The notes: generated by a model not told the origin, from the letters alone. A stretch of 64,000 nucleotides of DNA from Streptomyces sp. NBC_00690 (GCF_036226685.1 NZ_CP109010.1:271987-335986); one strand, 5' to 3'. Counted from the stretch's first letter, positions 34,189 through 42,882 are shown. Translations and numbers: made by a program.

Positions 34189-34650
34189 GATGAACGCGGG
34201 TGCAGGTCCTGCCTGTCGATCTCCGCGCTCCGAGACCCGCCCAGTCTCGGCAGGGCGGAAGCCAACGTAGCGGCTTTGTGCCGCGGGTCAGAGGGGCCGT
34301 TTCCGTGCGGGACTCGGGTCAACTTGCGGCAGAAGCGGTGCCAGAACAGTCGCAAGGAGCGTAATTCTGTCCGGAAATGCATGTGTTTCTGTCATATGTG
34401 GGAGAGGTGTTGCCGGAGCGTGAAGGCGGCGCGACAGTGACATGAGCACACCTCTTTCCGTGGTTCCCGGAGGCGGCCGAAGAGCCGTTGGGTGCCGGGA
34501 TGCGGGAGTGTGCCGAGGCCATGACCCCAACCTGACCGTGCACTGCTGAACCCGTCCCATCCGCATGTTCACCGCCGATACGCACCGCACCAGGGTCACG
34601 TTCTTTCCCGGGCCCGCCGTGCGGCAGTGACCGGCAGAACGGAGTTCTCC
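34189..34650. other. Upstream region of the RTX gene, no gene seen
   Basis: No convincing coding frame. It presumably holds the promoter of the RTX gene. Confidence 0.4.
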
Positions 34651-35613
34651 GTGGCTTCCATTTCACCAGTCCGCCGCCGCTCTTGGCGGACCCGCCTGGC
34701 CGCCCTGTTAGGCGGCCTTGTGCTCGTCCCGGCAAGCCTGCTCGCCGTGGCGGGTCCGGCTCACGCCGACGCCGGCCTGCAACTGTCCGAGTCGGCCGAC
34801 CCGGTCCCCGCCGACACCAGCTACACGTACACCGTCAACCTTCCCAATATCGGCGACTCGTTCGCCAGCCAGTTCGACATCGTTGCCGACCTGAGCGGGG
34901 CGGCGGCGACCTTCACCGGCTGGTCCATAGCCAGCGACGCCGTCGACACCTGCACCCTGACCGGGACGCATGCCGCATGCACCGTCATCCCCGGCAACCT
35001 CACCGCTCAGGACGGCGTGATCACCCTGACCGTGCTGCCCACCGCGGCGGGCACCGTCAACGTCACCTCCACCGCCACCGTCCCCGACTTCGGGGGGCTC
35101 CAGTGGGGTACCGACAGCATCAGCACCACGATCGAATCCCCCGGTCCCGCCTGCACCATCACCGGCACCGCGGGCAACGACACCCTGACCGGCACCAACG
35201 GTGACGACGTCATCTGCGGTCTCGGCGGCAACGACACGATCAACGGCGGCAACGGCTCCGACACCCTCTACGGCGGCCCCGGCAACGACGCTCTCGGCGG
35301 CGGCAACGGCAACGACACCCTCTACGGCCAGGCCGGTGACGACACCAGCAAGGGCGAAACCCTCCTCGGCTCCCTGCTGCACCTGTTCGACAACGGCAAC
35401 GACACCATCGACGGCGGCCCCGGCAACGACGACCTCGACGGCCAGAACGGCAACGACACCCTCTACGACCACGACGGCACCGACACCATGAGCGGCAGCC
35501 TCGGCAACGACAACATCGACGTCGCGGACGGCGTAGGCGGCGACACCGCCAACGGCGGCCTCGGCACCGACACCTGCGCCACCGACACCGGCGACACCGC
35601 CACCCTCTGCTGA
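34651..35613 (+). CDS. Secreted RTX-repeat calcium-binding protein
   Basis: A 320-aa protein. GTG 34651 follows GGAG at 6 nt and gives a signal peptide with a twin-Arg-like start (SPVRRRSWRTRLAALLGGLV, cleavage after AHA near HADAG). Residues ~45-170 are an Ig-like/CARDB-type beta domain (SYTYTVNLPNIGDSFASQF; ITLTVLPTAAGTVNVTSTA). From ~175 there are RTX nonapeptides GGxGxDxxx/GNDTL (e.g. GLGGNDTINGGNGSDTLYGG) that fold into a calcium beta-roll, interrupted near TLLGSLLHLFDNGND. No protease or lipase domain. It is the cargo of the inverted-repeat segment. Confidence 0.85.
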   Translation: MASISPVRRRSWRTRLAALLGGLVLVPASLLAVAGPAHADAGLQLSESADPVPADTSYTYTVNLPNIGDSFASQFDIVADLSGAAATFTGWSIASDAVDTCTLTGTHAACTVIPGNLTAQDGVITLTVLPTAAGTVNVTSTATVPDFGGLQWGTDSISTTIESPGPACTITGTAGNDTLTGTNGDDVICGLGGNDTINGGNGSDTLYGGPGNDALGGGNGNDTLYGQAGDDTSKGETLLGSLLHLFDNGNDTIDGGPGNDDLDGQNGNDTLYDHDGTDTMSGSLGNDNIDVADGVGGDTANGGLGTDTCATDTGDTATLC

Positions 35614-35636
35614 CCCCATCCGACACCAGCAGCCCG

Positions 35637-35674
35637 CAGGGGGCGTCGACCGCGCAGCCGGCCGGCGCCCCCTG
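35637..35674 (+). terminator. Hairpin terminator after the RTX gene
   Basis: CAGGGGGCG-20 nt-CGCCCCCTG, a 9-bp stem, 23 nt after the stop. Confidence 0.6.
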
Positions 35675-35755
35675 TCTGTGCCCTGCTCGCCCGTAGCCGC
35701 CGCAGGAAACCCTCGCCGGCCGGTACGGGGAAGTCCTGGACGACGTGGGTCTCGC

Positions 35756-35941
35756 TCAGGGTGTCTGCGCAGGGGAGCGGCCGGCGGTGTCCGCCGGAGT
35801 GCGGGGCCGGGGCACCGCAGCGGCTGACACCAGGTCGAGCCGCTTGTCCATGTCCAGGCGGAAAGTTCCGTACGGGTTGACGTTCGACCAGAACAGCGCG
35901 GTCAGGCCGCGCCGGTCCTCGTCGGTGAGCTTACCCGCGAC
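35756..35941 (-). pseudogene. C-terminal fragment, probably Tn3-family transposase
   Basis: Read leftward from the right inverted repeat: AGKLTDEDRRGLTALFWSNV, NPYGTFRLDMDKRLDLVSAA and a short tail to a stop at 35756. The HVNPYG-F-LDM pattern is how I remember the ends of Tn3-family transposases. Everything upstream is replaced by the inverted repeat. The assignment is tentative. Confidence 0.5.
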
Positions 35942-35986
35942 CTACTTTGCGGCTGGTGTCTGAGCTAGGACACCGAGGCCAATTGG

Positions 35987-36300
35987 TCTGCTGAGCTACT
36001 GGGAGGCTGCCGAGAAGTTCGGCGTCGGTGGCCGCGAGCGGGCTGTCGTGCATCACCCGGGTGAGGTCTTCCACCGCATACCTGACCCGGGACGGCAGCC
36101 CGGCGGCTTTGATCTCCTGTTCGCCGGTGAGGTGGAACCCGCACAGCCCGCACCGCAGGCCCACGGCCGCCAGTTCCATTTCGAACAGCAGGGAGTCCGC
36201 CGGCGCTTCCAGGAAGAGCGCCGCCGCCTCCGCCTCACAGGCCGGGCACTTGTTGAGCGTGCGGAAGACCGCGCCTGCCCGTCCGACTCCCAGCACGATC
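35987..36300 (-). pseudogene. Fragment of a zinc-ribbon protein
   Basis: About 100 codons: NKCPACEAEAAALFLEAPAD, LLFEMELAAVGLRCGLCGFH, LTGEQEIKAAGLPSRVRYAV, EDLTRVMHDSPLAATDAELL. Two CxxC pairs make a zinc ribbon. It is cut on the left by the inverted repeat and on the right by the antitoxin relic. Confidence 0.5.
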
Positions 36301-36329
36301 AGGCCCTTCTCGCCCACGGCCTGGTCATC

Positions 36330-36494
36330 GCCCACACCCACGCGTCCAAGCTGCCTCAGGTCCTCGCGGACTGGGCGCTGCCAGCGGAGGCTCTGGCCGA
36401 GGAAGACGAGGTGATCGCCCGGCTGAAGGCCGGCGATCACAGCGACTCGATCCCCCAGGACGAACTGGGCGACAGTGGGGGTGGAGAGCGGTGA
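36330..36494 (+). pseudogene. C-terminal half of a 32429-type antitoxin
   Basis: HASKLPQVLADWALPAEALA, EEDEVIARLKAGDHSD parallels DLPLRLAMWALRTIPGAVEE, DDQVNRLRSGDYTG of the intact antitoxin. Its stop overlaps the following toxin GTG (GTGA). Confidence 0.6.
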
Positions 36495-36739
36495 GCCGCT
36501 ACCGGATCGAATACTCCGGACTTGCCGCCGCGTCCCGCAAAGCCATGCCGCCGGACTACCGCGCCCGGTTCGAGAAGGAGATGGCCCGCACCCTCGGCAC
36601 CGACCCGTACGGCCACGGATCCGACCCGGCCGGAAGCCCGTGCATCAGGTGGAGACGGAAGGCCCAGGGAAACGCCGCGGGCGTGAACGCGTATACCGGT
36701 GCATGTCGGTGCGGGTGTGCGCCGGTGTGCTTCCGGTGA
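36491..36739 (+). pseudogene. Frameshifted RelE-type toxin
   Basis: VSRYRIEYSGLAAASRKAMP and EMARTLGTDPYGHGSDP follow the toxin at 32713 up to its PYGHGS block. Behind it the frame is lost; faint traces of the last strand remain in other frames. Inactive. Confidence 0.6.
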
Positions 36740-36840
36740 GCTGACTGAGCGCGGGCTGAGCAGGGAAGAGCAACGCATGAGCCCTGATCGTCGAGCGGAC
36801 CCGCTGCGGCGGTGCAGGGCCCGTTGTTCGAAGGAGTGGC

Positions 36841-37440
36841 ATGGTTGATGAGTCCGACGCCGAGCTCATTGTTCTTCTCGACGAGGACTGGAACATGGCG
36901 GGCACGGCGCCCAAGATGCAGGCGCATCATCAGGACACACCCCTGCATCTGGCTTTCACCGCGTATGTGTTCGACGACGGCGGCCGGTTCCTGCTGACGC
37001 GCAGGTCTCTGGCGAAGCGGACGTGGCCTGGGGTGTGGACCAACAGTTTTTGCGGCCATCCGCTGCCCGGTGAGCCGCTGGAGCGTGCGGTCCGCCGCCG
37101 TCTGGCCGCCGAGCTCGGCTGCACCGCTGCACGCATCGATCCGGTCCTGGCAGCGGTGCGCTACCGGGCGGTGATGGACAACGGCATGGTCGAGAACGAG
37201 GTGGGCCCCGTCGTCCGGGTCCTGCTGGACACCCCTCCAGTACCGAACCACCAGGAGGTGGACAGCATCCGCTGGCTTCCCTGGAAGAGCGTGCTGTGGG
37301 AGATCGACCAGGAGCAGACCGACCTCTCGCCCTGGAGCGTCGTCACCATCGAACGTCTTCGCGATCTGGGTGCGGACCCCTGGGCCTGGCCGACGGCTCT
37401 CCCGCAAGAACTGCCCCCGCCTCTGCGGTGCTCGGCATGA
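36841..37440 (+). CDS. idi: Isopentenyl-diphosphate delta-isomerase, type I
   Basis: A 199-aa Nudix-fold enzyme interconverting IPP and DMAPP with Mg/Mn. Landmarks: HLAFTAYVFDDGGRFLLTRR, catalytic cysteine in WTNSFCGHPLPGE, Nudix part AVRRRLAAELGC, catalytic glutamate in NGMVENEVGPVVRV and active-site LSPWSVVTI. ATG 36841 follows GAAGGAG. Streptomyces makes isoprenoids through the MEP route and carries idi mostly in terpenoid clusters or arms; here no terpene synthase is near. It overlaps the HAD gene by 4 nt (ATGA), so both are co-translated. Confidence 0.93.
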   Translation: MVDESDAELIVLLDEDWNMAGTAPKMQAHHQDTPLHLAFTAYVFDDGGRFLLTRRSLAKRTWPGVWTNSFCGHPLPGEPLERAVRRRLAAELGCTAARIDPVLAAVRYRAVMDNGMVENEVGPVVRVLLDTPPVPNHQEVDSIRWLPWKSVLWEIDQEQTDLSPWSVVTIERLRDLGADPWAWPTALPQELPPPLRCSA

Positions 37441-38177
37441 AGCGCCCCGCCGCCCTCCTCGACCTCGACGGCACACTGCACCCGCGCACGCTCGGAGCGC
37501 AGATGCTGCGCGAACTGCTGCGGGCCGGGGCTTCCCGCGACAGCGCCGCCGGAGCGGCGCTCACAGCCATCGGCGTCATCGAGGGCCGCGCCGAGAAGTC
37601 CGCATCCTTCCTCACCACGGTCGACGAGGTATACACCAACTACACGACGATGGTCGCGGGGCTGCCCCACTCGATGCTCGTCCAGGCCGCCGGCCAAGCC
37701 TGGCAGGCAGAACGGCACGCCGTGTTCGACTTCGTCCCCGTGCTGCTCGCCGACCTCACCGCCCGCGGCTTCGTCCTCGCACTCATCTCCGGCAGCCCCC
37801 AGGAGATGGTCAAGGAGGCCGGTTCCGCTCTCGGGATCTCCCACTGCTACGGAGCCCAGGTAACCGTGGTCGAAGGCCACTGCCAGGGACGACTGGAGCG
37901 GGCTCCGGGATACCCGGGGGAGAAAACCCGCTGCCTGGCGGACCTCGCCGCCCAGATACCCCTCGACTTGCCGCGCTCACTGACCCTGGGCAACAGCGCA
38001 TCGGACATCGAGATCCTCAACGCCGTGGGGCACCCAGTCGCCTTCGAACCCGACCAGGAACTGTCAACCGCAGCCCAGCGGCACGGCTGGCCCAGCGCAG
38101 ACCGTGACACCGCACTGCGCACATGTGTGAACAGCATCGAATCAGCGCCGATGAAGTCGCCGTCCCGACGTACCTGA
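37437..38177 (+). CDS. HAD-superfamily (SerB-like, subclass IB) phosphatase
   Basis: A 246-aa protein with all HAD motifs: I LLDLDGTL (nucleophile and acid Asp), II VLALISGSP, III around the Lys of GEKTRCLADL, IV SLTLGNSASDIEIL. The helical cap after motif I puts it in the type IB group (phosphoserine phosphatase-like, and enzymes acting on lipid or prenyl phosphates). Coupled to idi by a 4-nt overlap. It may dephosphorylate a prenyl phosphate in the same pathway; that is an inference from the operon only. Confidence 0.85.
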   Translation: MKRPAALLDLDGTLHPRTLGAQMLRELLRAGASRDSAAGAALTAIGVIEGRAEKSASFLTTVDEVYTNYTTMVAGLPHSMLVQAAGQAWQAERHAVFDFVPVLLADLTARGFVLALISGSPQEMVKEAGSALGISHCYGAQVTVVEGHCQGRLERAPGYPGEKTRCLADLAAQIPLDLPRSLTLGNSASDIEILNAVGHPVAFEPDQELSTAAQRHGWPSADRDTALRTCVNSIESAPMKSPSRRT

Positions 38178-38387
38178 AGCGTCCCCGGGAAACGGGGCCG
38201 GCGCCTGCGACGGGGTTCCGGGCCGCTGGGACCGGCCGGGCCCGCGGTGGGTCGGGGTCTGCATCCGCAGCAGCATCGCGAGGCGGGACACCTTGGTGAA
38301 CCGGCGGTGTGGTAGCTACCGGCGACCGCCCCGCCGCGCGAGCGGGCCGCCGACCAGGGGCGTGGCGCCGGGGGCCGGACGCGTGCG

Positions 38388-38419
38388 GCGGTCCCGTCCG
38401 GGTTTGCGGACGGGACCGC
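38388..38419. terminator. Strong hairpin terminator
   Basis: GCGGTCCCGTCCG-6 nt-CGGACGGGACCGC, a perfect 13-bp stem between the convergent ends of the HAD gene and the 38434 gene; with no clear T run it may serve both. Confidence 0.7.
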
Positions 38420-38433
38420 TCAACGCCGGACTG

Positions 38434-38832
38434 CTACGGGACGAGGAAGTAGAACGGCCGGTTCACCGCCACACCGTCGGTGCCGGTGGTCACGCGGATG
38501 GAGTTGCCCGGACAGGAGGGATCGTTGCGCGAGACGCGGACATCGCTGCCCCGGGGGGCGTCGTTGCTGAGGGTGGCCATCGGGATGGACTTGATGGCCT
38601 GAACCCCCGATGCCAGCACAATGCAGTACGAGCCGGTGGCGGGGTTGCTGACCGAGGTGACGGTGGCGGTCTTCTGGACAGTGCTGCCGTTCGCGTTGAC
38701 AGTGGCCGCGGCCTGGGCATAGGGGGCCACGGTGTTGGTGGTGGGGTCGGCGGCCATCGCGACCCCGCCGAGAGTGGCCCCGACGGTGGCAACACCGAGA
38801 CCGGCCAGGACGAGCTTGGTACGCATGCGCAT
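38434..38832 (-). CDS. Small secreted protein
   Basis: A 132-aa protein. ATG 38832 is preferred (GAAGGGG upstream). Signal peptide MRMRTKLVLAGLGVATVGAT with cleavage after AMA. The mature ~100 residues form a beta-type domain with two Cys (GSYCIVLASG and DPSCPGNSIRV) and motifs TVNANGSTVQKTATVTSVSN, VNRPFYFLVP. I recall similar small exported Streptomyces proteins but no function. Confidence 0.7.
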   Translation of the reverse strand: MRMRTKLVLAGLGVATVGATLGGVAMAADPTTNTVAPYAQAAATVNANGSTVQKTATVTSVSNPATGSYCIVLASGVQAIKSIPMATLSNDAPRGSDVRVSRNDPSCPGNSIRVTTGTDGVAVNRPFYFLVP

Positions 38833-39065
38833 GTGAATGGTGCCCCTTCCGGGCAAAGGTAGGGCCCGGTCGAAAGCCGGGCGCGCCTCATTCACTCCCG
38901 CCGCCCACGCCGCGTCCCAGCCGCGTTCACCCCTGCGGATGATCATGACTTCCGCAATCACCCGAACGGCCCAACCGGCGACGGGCACCGGGCAGGGTGG
39001 GCGTGTATGCCTGACGCGGGGCCCGGCCCCGCATCCCGACCATCCTGCCGAGAAAGGCCCCCGCC

Positions 39066-39560
39066 GTGGCCACTGATCACAAATCCCAGCGTTTCCAGGA
39101 CCTCTTCGACGCCCTGGACCCCGACCGGAACGACGTCGTCGGCAAGCACAGCTTCGACAACCTGATCTCGCGCCTCGACGACAATTCCGACACAAACATC
39201 CGCGACCTCCAAAAGGCGTTCCACGAGTTCTGGCGCACGGTGCAGAGCCGCAACGGTAACCGGCCCACCGTGTCCAAGCAGCAGTTCGTCGACGCGCTGA
39301 ACGCCACACACCTGAAGGAGTTCGACCTCCTGTCCGGGCGCGTGTTCGCCTCTGCGTTCGGCTTCGGCGAAGTGACCAAGGACAAATTCGTGCGCTACTA
39401 CACGGCCGCGGGCGGCGACGAAGCCGCCGCGCAGGAAGTCTTCACCCGGCTCGACGGCGACCGCGACGGTGTGCTCGTCCGTCAGGAATTCCACAGTGGC
39501 CTCGTCAACTACCTCCACAACTCCGCCCCCGCCAGCAGCGTTGTCCTGGGCGTCGTGTAG
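39066..39560 (+). CDS. EF-hand calcium-binding protein (calerythrin-like)
   Basis: A 164-aa soluble protein. GTG 39066 follows GAAAGG. Helices alternate as in four-EF-hand bacterial calmodulin-like proteins: site 1 LDPDRNDVVGKHSFDNLI is degenerate, a site near SRNGNRPTVSKQQF is also weak, and the last site LDGDRDGVLVRQEF has all ligands (D, D, D, G, E). Likely a calcium buffer or sensor. The neighbourhood also has a secreted RTX calcium-binding protein (34651) but no operon link. Confidence 0.85.
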   Translation: MATDHKSQRFQDLFDALDPDRNDVVGKHSFDNLISRLDDNSDTNIRDLQKAFHEFWRTVQSRNGNRPTVSKQQFVDALNATHLKEFDLLSGRVFASAFGFGEVTKDKFVRYYTAAGGDEAAAQEVFTRLDGDRDGVLVRQEFHSGLVNYLHNSAPASSVVLGVV

Positions 39561-40124
39561 GCCACGAATCCTTACCGGTTACCGCAGCCGACGTCGACGC
39601 CTCGACAAGTGCGGGTCTAGGGGTGAGGAACATCGGAACGAAATGTGGGCGCCCTACCCCTCTCTGAACGCCCAGCCGCAACAACGGGGCGGTCCCACCG
39701 GGACCGCCCCGTTGTTGCGGCCCTACAGGAGCGTCCCGAGGAGCACCCCGCCGGGTCAGCGCCTTCCCGGTCGGCAGCAGCAGGACCGCGGGCACCGTCT
39801 CTGCCTTGTCACAGATAACAGGGTCGCTTCACGCAGCGTGCAGAGGATGACCTCGCTGCGGATAGGCGGCGTAGGCCATACCTCCATGAAGCAGCGCCCG
39901 AAAGATGACGACTCCCCTCGCTTTCCATCCGCCCCACAGATGGTCATGGGTGCGGCCCGCCACCTTCACTGCCAGCACCGCCGCCACGAGTTCGTTCGCC
40001 TGTGCTTCGAGTGCCGCTCGGTCCGCTGCGGCTTCCTTGCGCGCCTCCGTCCGCCGGGTTCGTCGGTCGTTCTCCCACGCTCCGAGGTACAGGAGAGTCG
40101 TGGCGATAGCAGCGGCGGGCCCAG
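39561..40124. other. Terminator then no supported gene
   Basis: Apart from the hairpin at 39676 nothing convincing is seen. A minus-strand frame near 39800 has LLLPTGKAL-like text but no start or family support. Confidence 0.35.
39676..39720. terminator. Very strong hairpin terminator (21-bp stem)
   Basis: CCGCAACAACGGGGCGGTCC(C)-ACC-(G)GGACCGCCCC... with its exact complement: 21 perfect base pairs and a 3-nt loop, 116 nt after the EF-hand gene. Confidence 0.75.
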
Positions 40125-40352
40125 ATGGACCGACTTCCGGAGTATGAGGGGTCGCTTGAGCAGGCTGTGGCGAGGGATATGGCGGTAGCGGCGGTCTTTT
40201 GTGAGGACGATATGGAAAGGGCGGACTCCACCCAGGTTGAGGCTCGTGAAGCCTTCGAGACAGGGTGCACGGACGCCGCTGGTGGAGCTGACAAGGTCAA
40301 TCGTTTCTGCTACGACGTCCTCTCCCGCAGGATCGGCACCCGGGGGCAGTGA
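40125..40352 (+). CDS. Possible small hypothetical protein
   Basis: A 75-aa frame from ATG 40125: MDRLPEYEGSLEQAVARDMA, VFCEDDMERADSTQVEAREA. The text is protein-like with balanced charges, but the ribosome site is weak and no family is recognised. It may be a gene remnant. Confidence 0.35.
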   Translation: MDRLPEYEGSLEQAVARDMAVAAVFCEDDMERADSTQVEAREAFETGCTDAAGGADKVNRFCYDVLSRRIGTRGQ

Positions 40353-40796
40353 AGCGGGTGGGCAATGGCCTGTTCAGTGTGCATTCTGCGGACTCAGGCA
40401 CCCGCCGGCGGCAGCCGGAGCCCTCGGGGTTGCCCCGCTGGCACGGCCGTTATCCACGGACGCACCGTCACGGATATCTGAGATCGTGCTGGACCGGTCG
40501 CGGCTTCGGTTCAGATGTCTTCCCGGTATCGCGCGGGGCTGGGCCGTTCGGACGCTTCCGCCAGAAGGAACGGGAGAACACACGCTGCTCGTCCTTCAGC
40601 TGTTCGCGCTTCAGAGCGCTCTGGAAGGCATCCCTCGTGGATGCCAGCCCATTGATTTCAGGGGCCGGTGCCCCTCCGTCCCGAGCCTCACCCTCATCGG
40701 CCCCGTCGCCGTCATCTGCACTTGTCGCCCGGCCGAGTACACATGAAGCACCATGAACTCCCTGTGCCAGCATGGTAGTTGTGACATCATCGCGCC

Positions 40797-41210
40797 ATGG
40801 TCGATTCACGGGGGACTGAAGTCGAACTGAGGCTCGCAATTGTCGGTGCTGACGCCGAGACACATCTGCCGGCCCTCCGGGAGTGGCTGACCCTGGAGGA
40901 CGCCCTCCGCGGCCGGGTCGAACTGATCAGATCCGCACCGCAGCCTGGGCAGATGGGGACGACGCTGGACCTGCTCGCCGTGGCACTGGGCTCCGGTGGC
41001 GCCGGGGCCGTGCTCGTCCAGGCACTGACCACCTGGCTGACCCAGCGGCGGGCGGACATCACCGTCACCGTGTTCAGCCGCGACGGCCGACAGGTCACCG
41101 TCGACGTCAAGCGGGCGGCTCAGCCCGACCGGGTGCTGGCCGAAGTGCGCGAGCTGCTGGGGCCCGAGGGGGCCGAGGTCCGCGAACTCCCCGGATCCGT
41201 TGGGGAGTGA
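40797..41210 (+). CDS. EACC1-type effector-associated protein
   Basis: A 137-aa protein. It matches effector-associated constant component 1 (EACC1): a beta-alpha start VELRLAIVGADAETHLPALR, EWLTLEDALRGRVELI, a hydrophobic helix LDLLAVALGSGGAGAVLVQA, LTTWLTQRRADITVTVFSRD, GRQVTVDVKRAAQPDRVLAE, VRELLG. EACC1 genes stand before a variable effector gene in predicted conflict systems; here a caspase-like gene follows with an 11-nt overlap. The helix may touch the membrane. Proposed to hold the effector in check until triggered (established only as prediction). Confidence 0.8.
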   Translation: MVDSRGTEVELRLAIVGADAETHLPALREWLTLEDALRGRVELIRSAPQPGQMGTTLDLLAVALGSGGAGAVLVQALTTWLTQRRADITVTVFSRDGRQVTVDVKRAAQPDRVLAEVRELLGPEGAEVRELPGSVGE

Positions 41211-42603
41211 GCCCAGCGGCAGCCCGCGCACTCCAGGACCGTCCTGCCGGGCGGTCCTGCTGGGCACCGCCCGGTACACCTCCGCCGAACTCCCCGACAT
41301 CCCGGCCGTCACGGCGAACCTCGACGCCCTGCGGGAGGCGCTCACCACCGGACCGTACGCACTCCTGCCTCCCAACAACTGCCAGGTACTCGGCGACTCG
41401 ACGGCCCGACCGATCAGCGGGCCGTCCGTCGGTGCGGCCCTGGCGGAGGCCGACCGGGAGGCCGAGGACCTGCTGCTGGTCTACTACGCTGGCCACGGGC
41501 TGCTCGACCGGCAGGGAAAGCTGCACCTGGCCCTGCCCTCCACCGACCCCGACAGTCCCGGTTACACGGCCATCCCGCTGGAGCTGGTCCAGCGCGACCT
41601 CGCGGGCGCCCGGGCCAGGACCCGGATCCTCATCCTGGACTGCTGCTTTTCGGGCCGCGCCGTCGTGGCGATGGCCACCCCCGGTTCCCTGGTCACCGGC
41701 CAACTCGACCTCCCCGGCACGTACACCCTCACCTCCACCACAGCCACCGCCCCGGCGCACGCCCCGGCCGGGGAGCGGTTCACCGCCTTTACCGCCGCAC
41801 TGCTGGAGGCACTGGCCATCCCGGATCCGCTCACCCTGGACGAGATCCACGCCTTCACCGACCGCAAGCTGCTCGGCCGGGGCCTGCCCCGGCCGCAGCG
41901 CCGGGCGGTGAACGCCGCCGGCGACCTGCTGCTGCGCCGGAGCCCGGCCGCACCGAGGGCAGCGCCCGTCGCCGGGGCCAAGATCCAGGAGGTCCGCTTC
42001 GACCGGGTCACCGGGCCCAAGCGGCGGAAGCTGTACGCGGCGCTGGCGGCCGTCGCCCTCTTCTTCGACGCGTTCGTGAGCGCGCGGGTCTGGTCAGGAG
42101 TGGACATCCTCCTGTCGGAGGAAGCGCTCGGCGCTGTCGTTGTCACGCTCCTGTTCCTGTTGCCGGTCTGGGGCTTGGTATTCGCGGCACGCCTCAAACC
42201 GCTCACGCTGCTCCTGGACGGCGACAGCCTCAGACTGAGCCGGGAGCGAAAGCCGCTGGGCGGCATTCCGTGGGCCCACATCGCTTACCTGGGGGTGTTG
42301 GACTCCTTCTTGGAAAAGCACGCGGGCGGGGCCTCCTCGGTGGTGCGGCACCTCCTGATCGTCCGACTCGACCCGGACGCCGGGGTACCGTCGTGGCACA
42401 CCCACTTCGTCGAACGGCTTCCCCCCAACGGCATCAGGTCTCTCGGGTACGTCTTCGTCTGCCGACTGGACGAGATCGAGGCCGACCCGGTGCGGCTCCG
42501 CCAAGGCGTGGAAGCGCTGGCCGGACCGATCTACCGATCCAACCGCGAGCTGATCGAGTGGGACCACCGGCTGCGCCGCTCGGGCTCACCGGGTTCGACC
42601 TAA
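41200..42603 (+). CDS. Caspase-family peptidase with two membrane helices (EACC1 effector)
   Basis: A 467-aa protein. Residues ~10-240 form a C14 caspase-like domain: RAVLLGTARYTSAELPDIPA, catalytic His in LLLVYYAGHGLLDRQGKL, catalytic Cys in RILILDCCFSGRAVVAM. Then a basic stretch, helix 1 (LYAALAAVALFFDAFVSARV), helix 2 (GAVVVTLLFLLPVWGLVFAA) and a C-terminal domain with TLLLDGDSLRLSRERKPLGG, IPWAHIAYLG, a PH-like/DUF-type membrane tail. The TTG start at 41200 overlaps EACC1; a later start is possible. It is probably a membrane-bound protease effector that kills or disables the cell on infection (inference). Confidence 0.8.
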   Translation: MGSEPSGSPRTPGPSCRAVLLGTARYTSAELPDIPAVTANLDALREALTTGPYALLPPNNCQVLGDSTARPISGPSVGAALAEADREAEDLLLVYYAGHGLLDRQGKLHLALPSTDPDSPGYTAIPLELVQRDLAGARARTRILILDCCFSGRAVVAMATPGSLVTGQLDLPGTYTLTSTTATAPAHAPAGERFTAFTAALLEALAIPDPLTLDEIHAFTDRKLLGRGLPRPQRRAVNAAGDLLLRRSPAAPRAAPVAGAKIQEVRFDRVTGPKRRKLYAALAAVALFFDAFVSARVWSGVDILLSEEALGAVVVTLLFLLPVWGLVFAARLKPLTLLLDGDSLRLSRERKPLGGIPWAHIAYLGVLDSFLEKHAGGASSVVRHLLIVRLDPDAGVPSWHTHFVERLPPNGIRSLGYVFVCRLDEIEADPVRLRQGVEALAGPIYRSNRELIEWDHRLRRSGSPGST

Positions 42604-42823
42604 CGACCTCGTGCATGGTTGGCGGTGGGACGTCGAGCGCCGCATAGCCGATCATGGCTGCGTGGTGGGGAACGCGATGCGTACAGCGATTATCGGCGAC
42701 CGGAGGATCACGGGCCTGTGGCTCTCCTGGGCAGTGCGGCGGTGCCCCGTGGTGGCCATCGCCGTGCAGCCCAAGGTCTGGGGGATGGCCCCATGCGCGC
42801 GCCAACGACCCAGGCCATGTGCG

Positions 42824-42850
42824 GTGGTCCCCGCGTTGCGGGGTTTGGGC
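42824..42850 (+). repeat. Solitary CRISPR-type repeat
   Basis: GTGGTCCCCGCGTTGCGGGG followed by TTTGGGC. It differs from the fifth repeat of the 33154 array by one base in the first 20. No second unit lies 60 nt away. It sits 33 nt beyond the end of the 42883 membrane-protein gene. Confidence 0.5.
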
Positions 42851-42882
42851 AGGGGGTCTTCAAGCGTTGTGCTGGGTTGATG

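Larger units (their letters stand above)
33918..35986. mobile_element. 2.07-kb segment bounded by 45-bp inverted repeats, Tn3-like remnant
   Basis: 33918-33962 (CCAATTGG...GCAAAGTAG) recurs as its reverse complement at 35942-35986 with 43 of 45 bases equal. Between them are a resolvase C-terminal piece, an intact RTX gene and a transposase C-terminal piece. Long inverted repeats of about 40 bp with resolvase and TnpA fit the Tn3 family (typically ~38 bp). No clear 5-bp target duplication is visible at either edge. The opposite reading, two elements ending here from outside, cannot be excluded. Confidence 0.6.

Noticed and set aside
34708..35619. 303-codon Val/Gly-rich minus-strand frame
   Set aside because: Mirror of the RTX repeats of the plus-strand gene; repetitive composition only.
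33913..35991. 5-bp target duplication of the Tn3-like segment
   Set aside because: Flanks TCTCG and TCTGC agree at only three of five bases.
39505..39795. Possible thioredoxin-like tail on the minus strand
   Set aside because: Only a short LLLPTGKAL-like segment overlapping a terminator; no active-site Cys or start.
40468..40773. Minus-strand frame starting MLAQGVHGAS
   Set aside because: Some protein-like text (STRDAFQSALKREQLKDEQR) but low support and divergent from EACC1 with no ribosome site.
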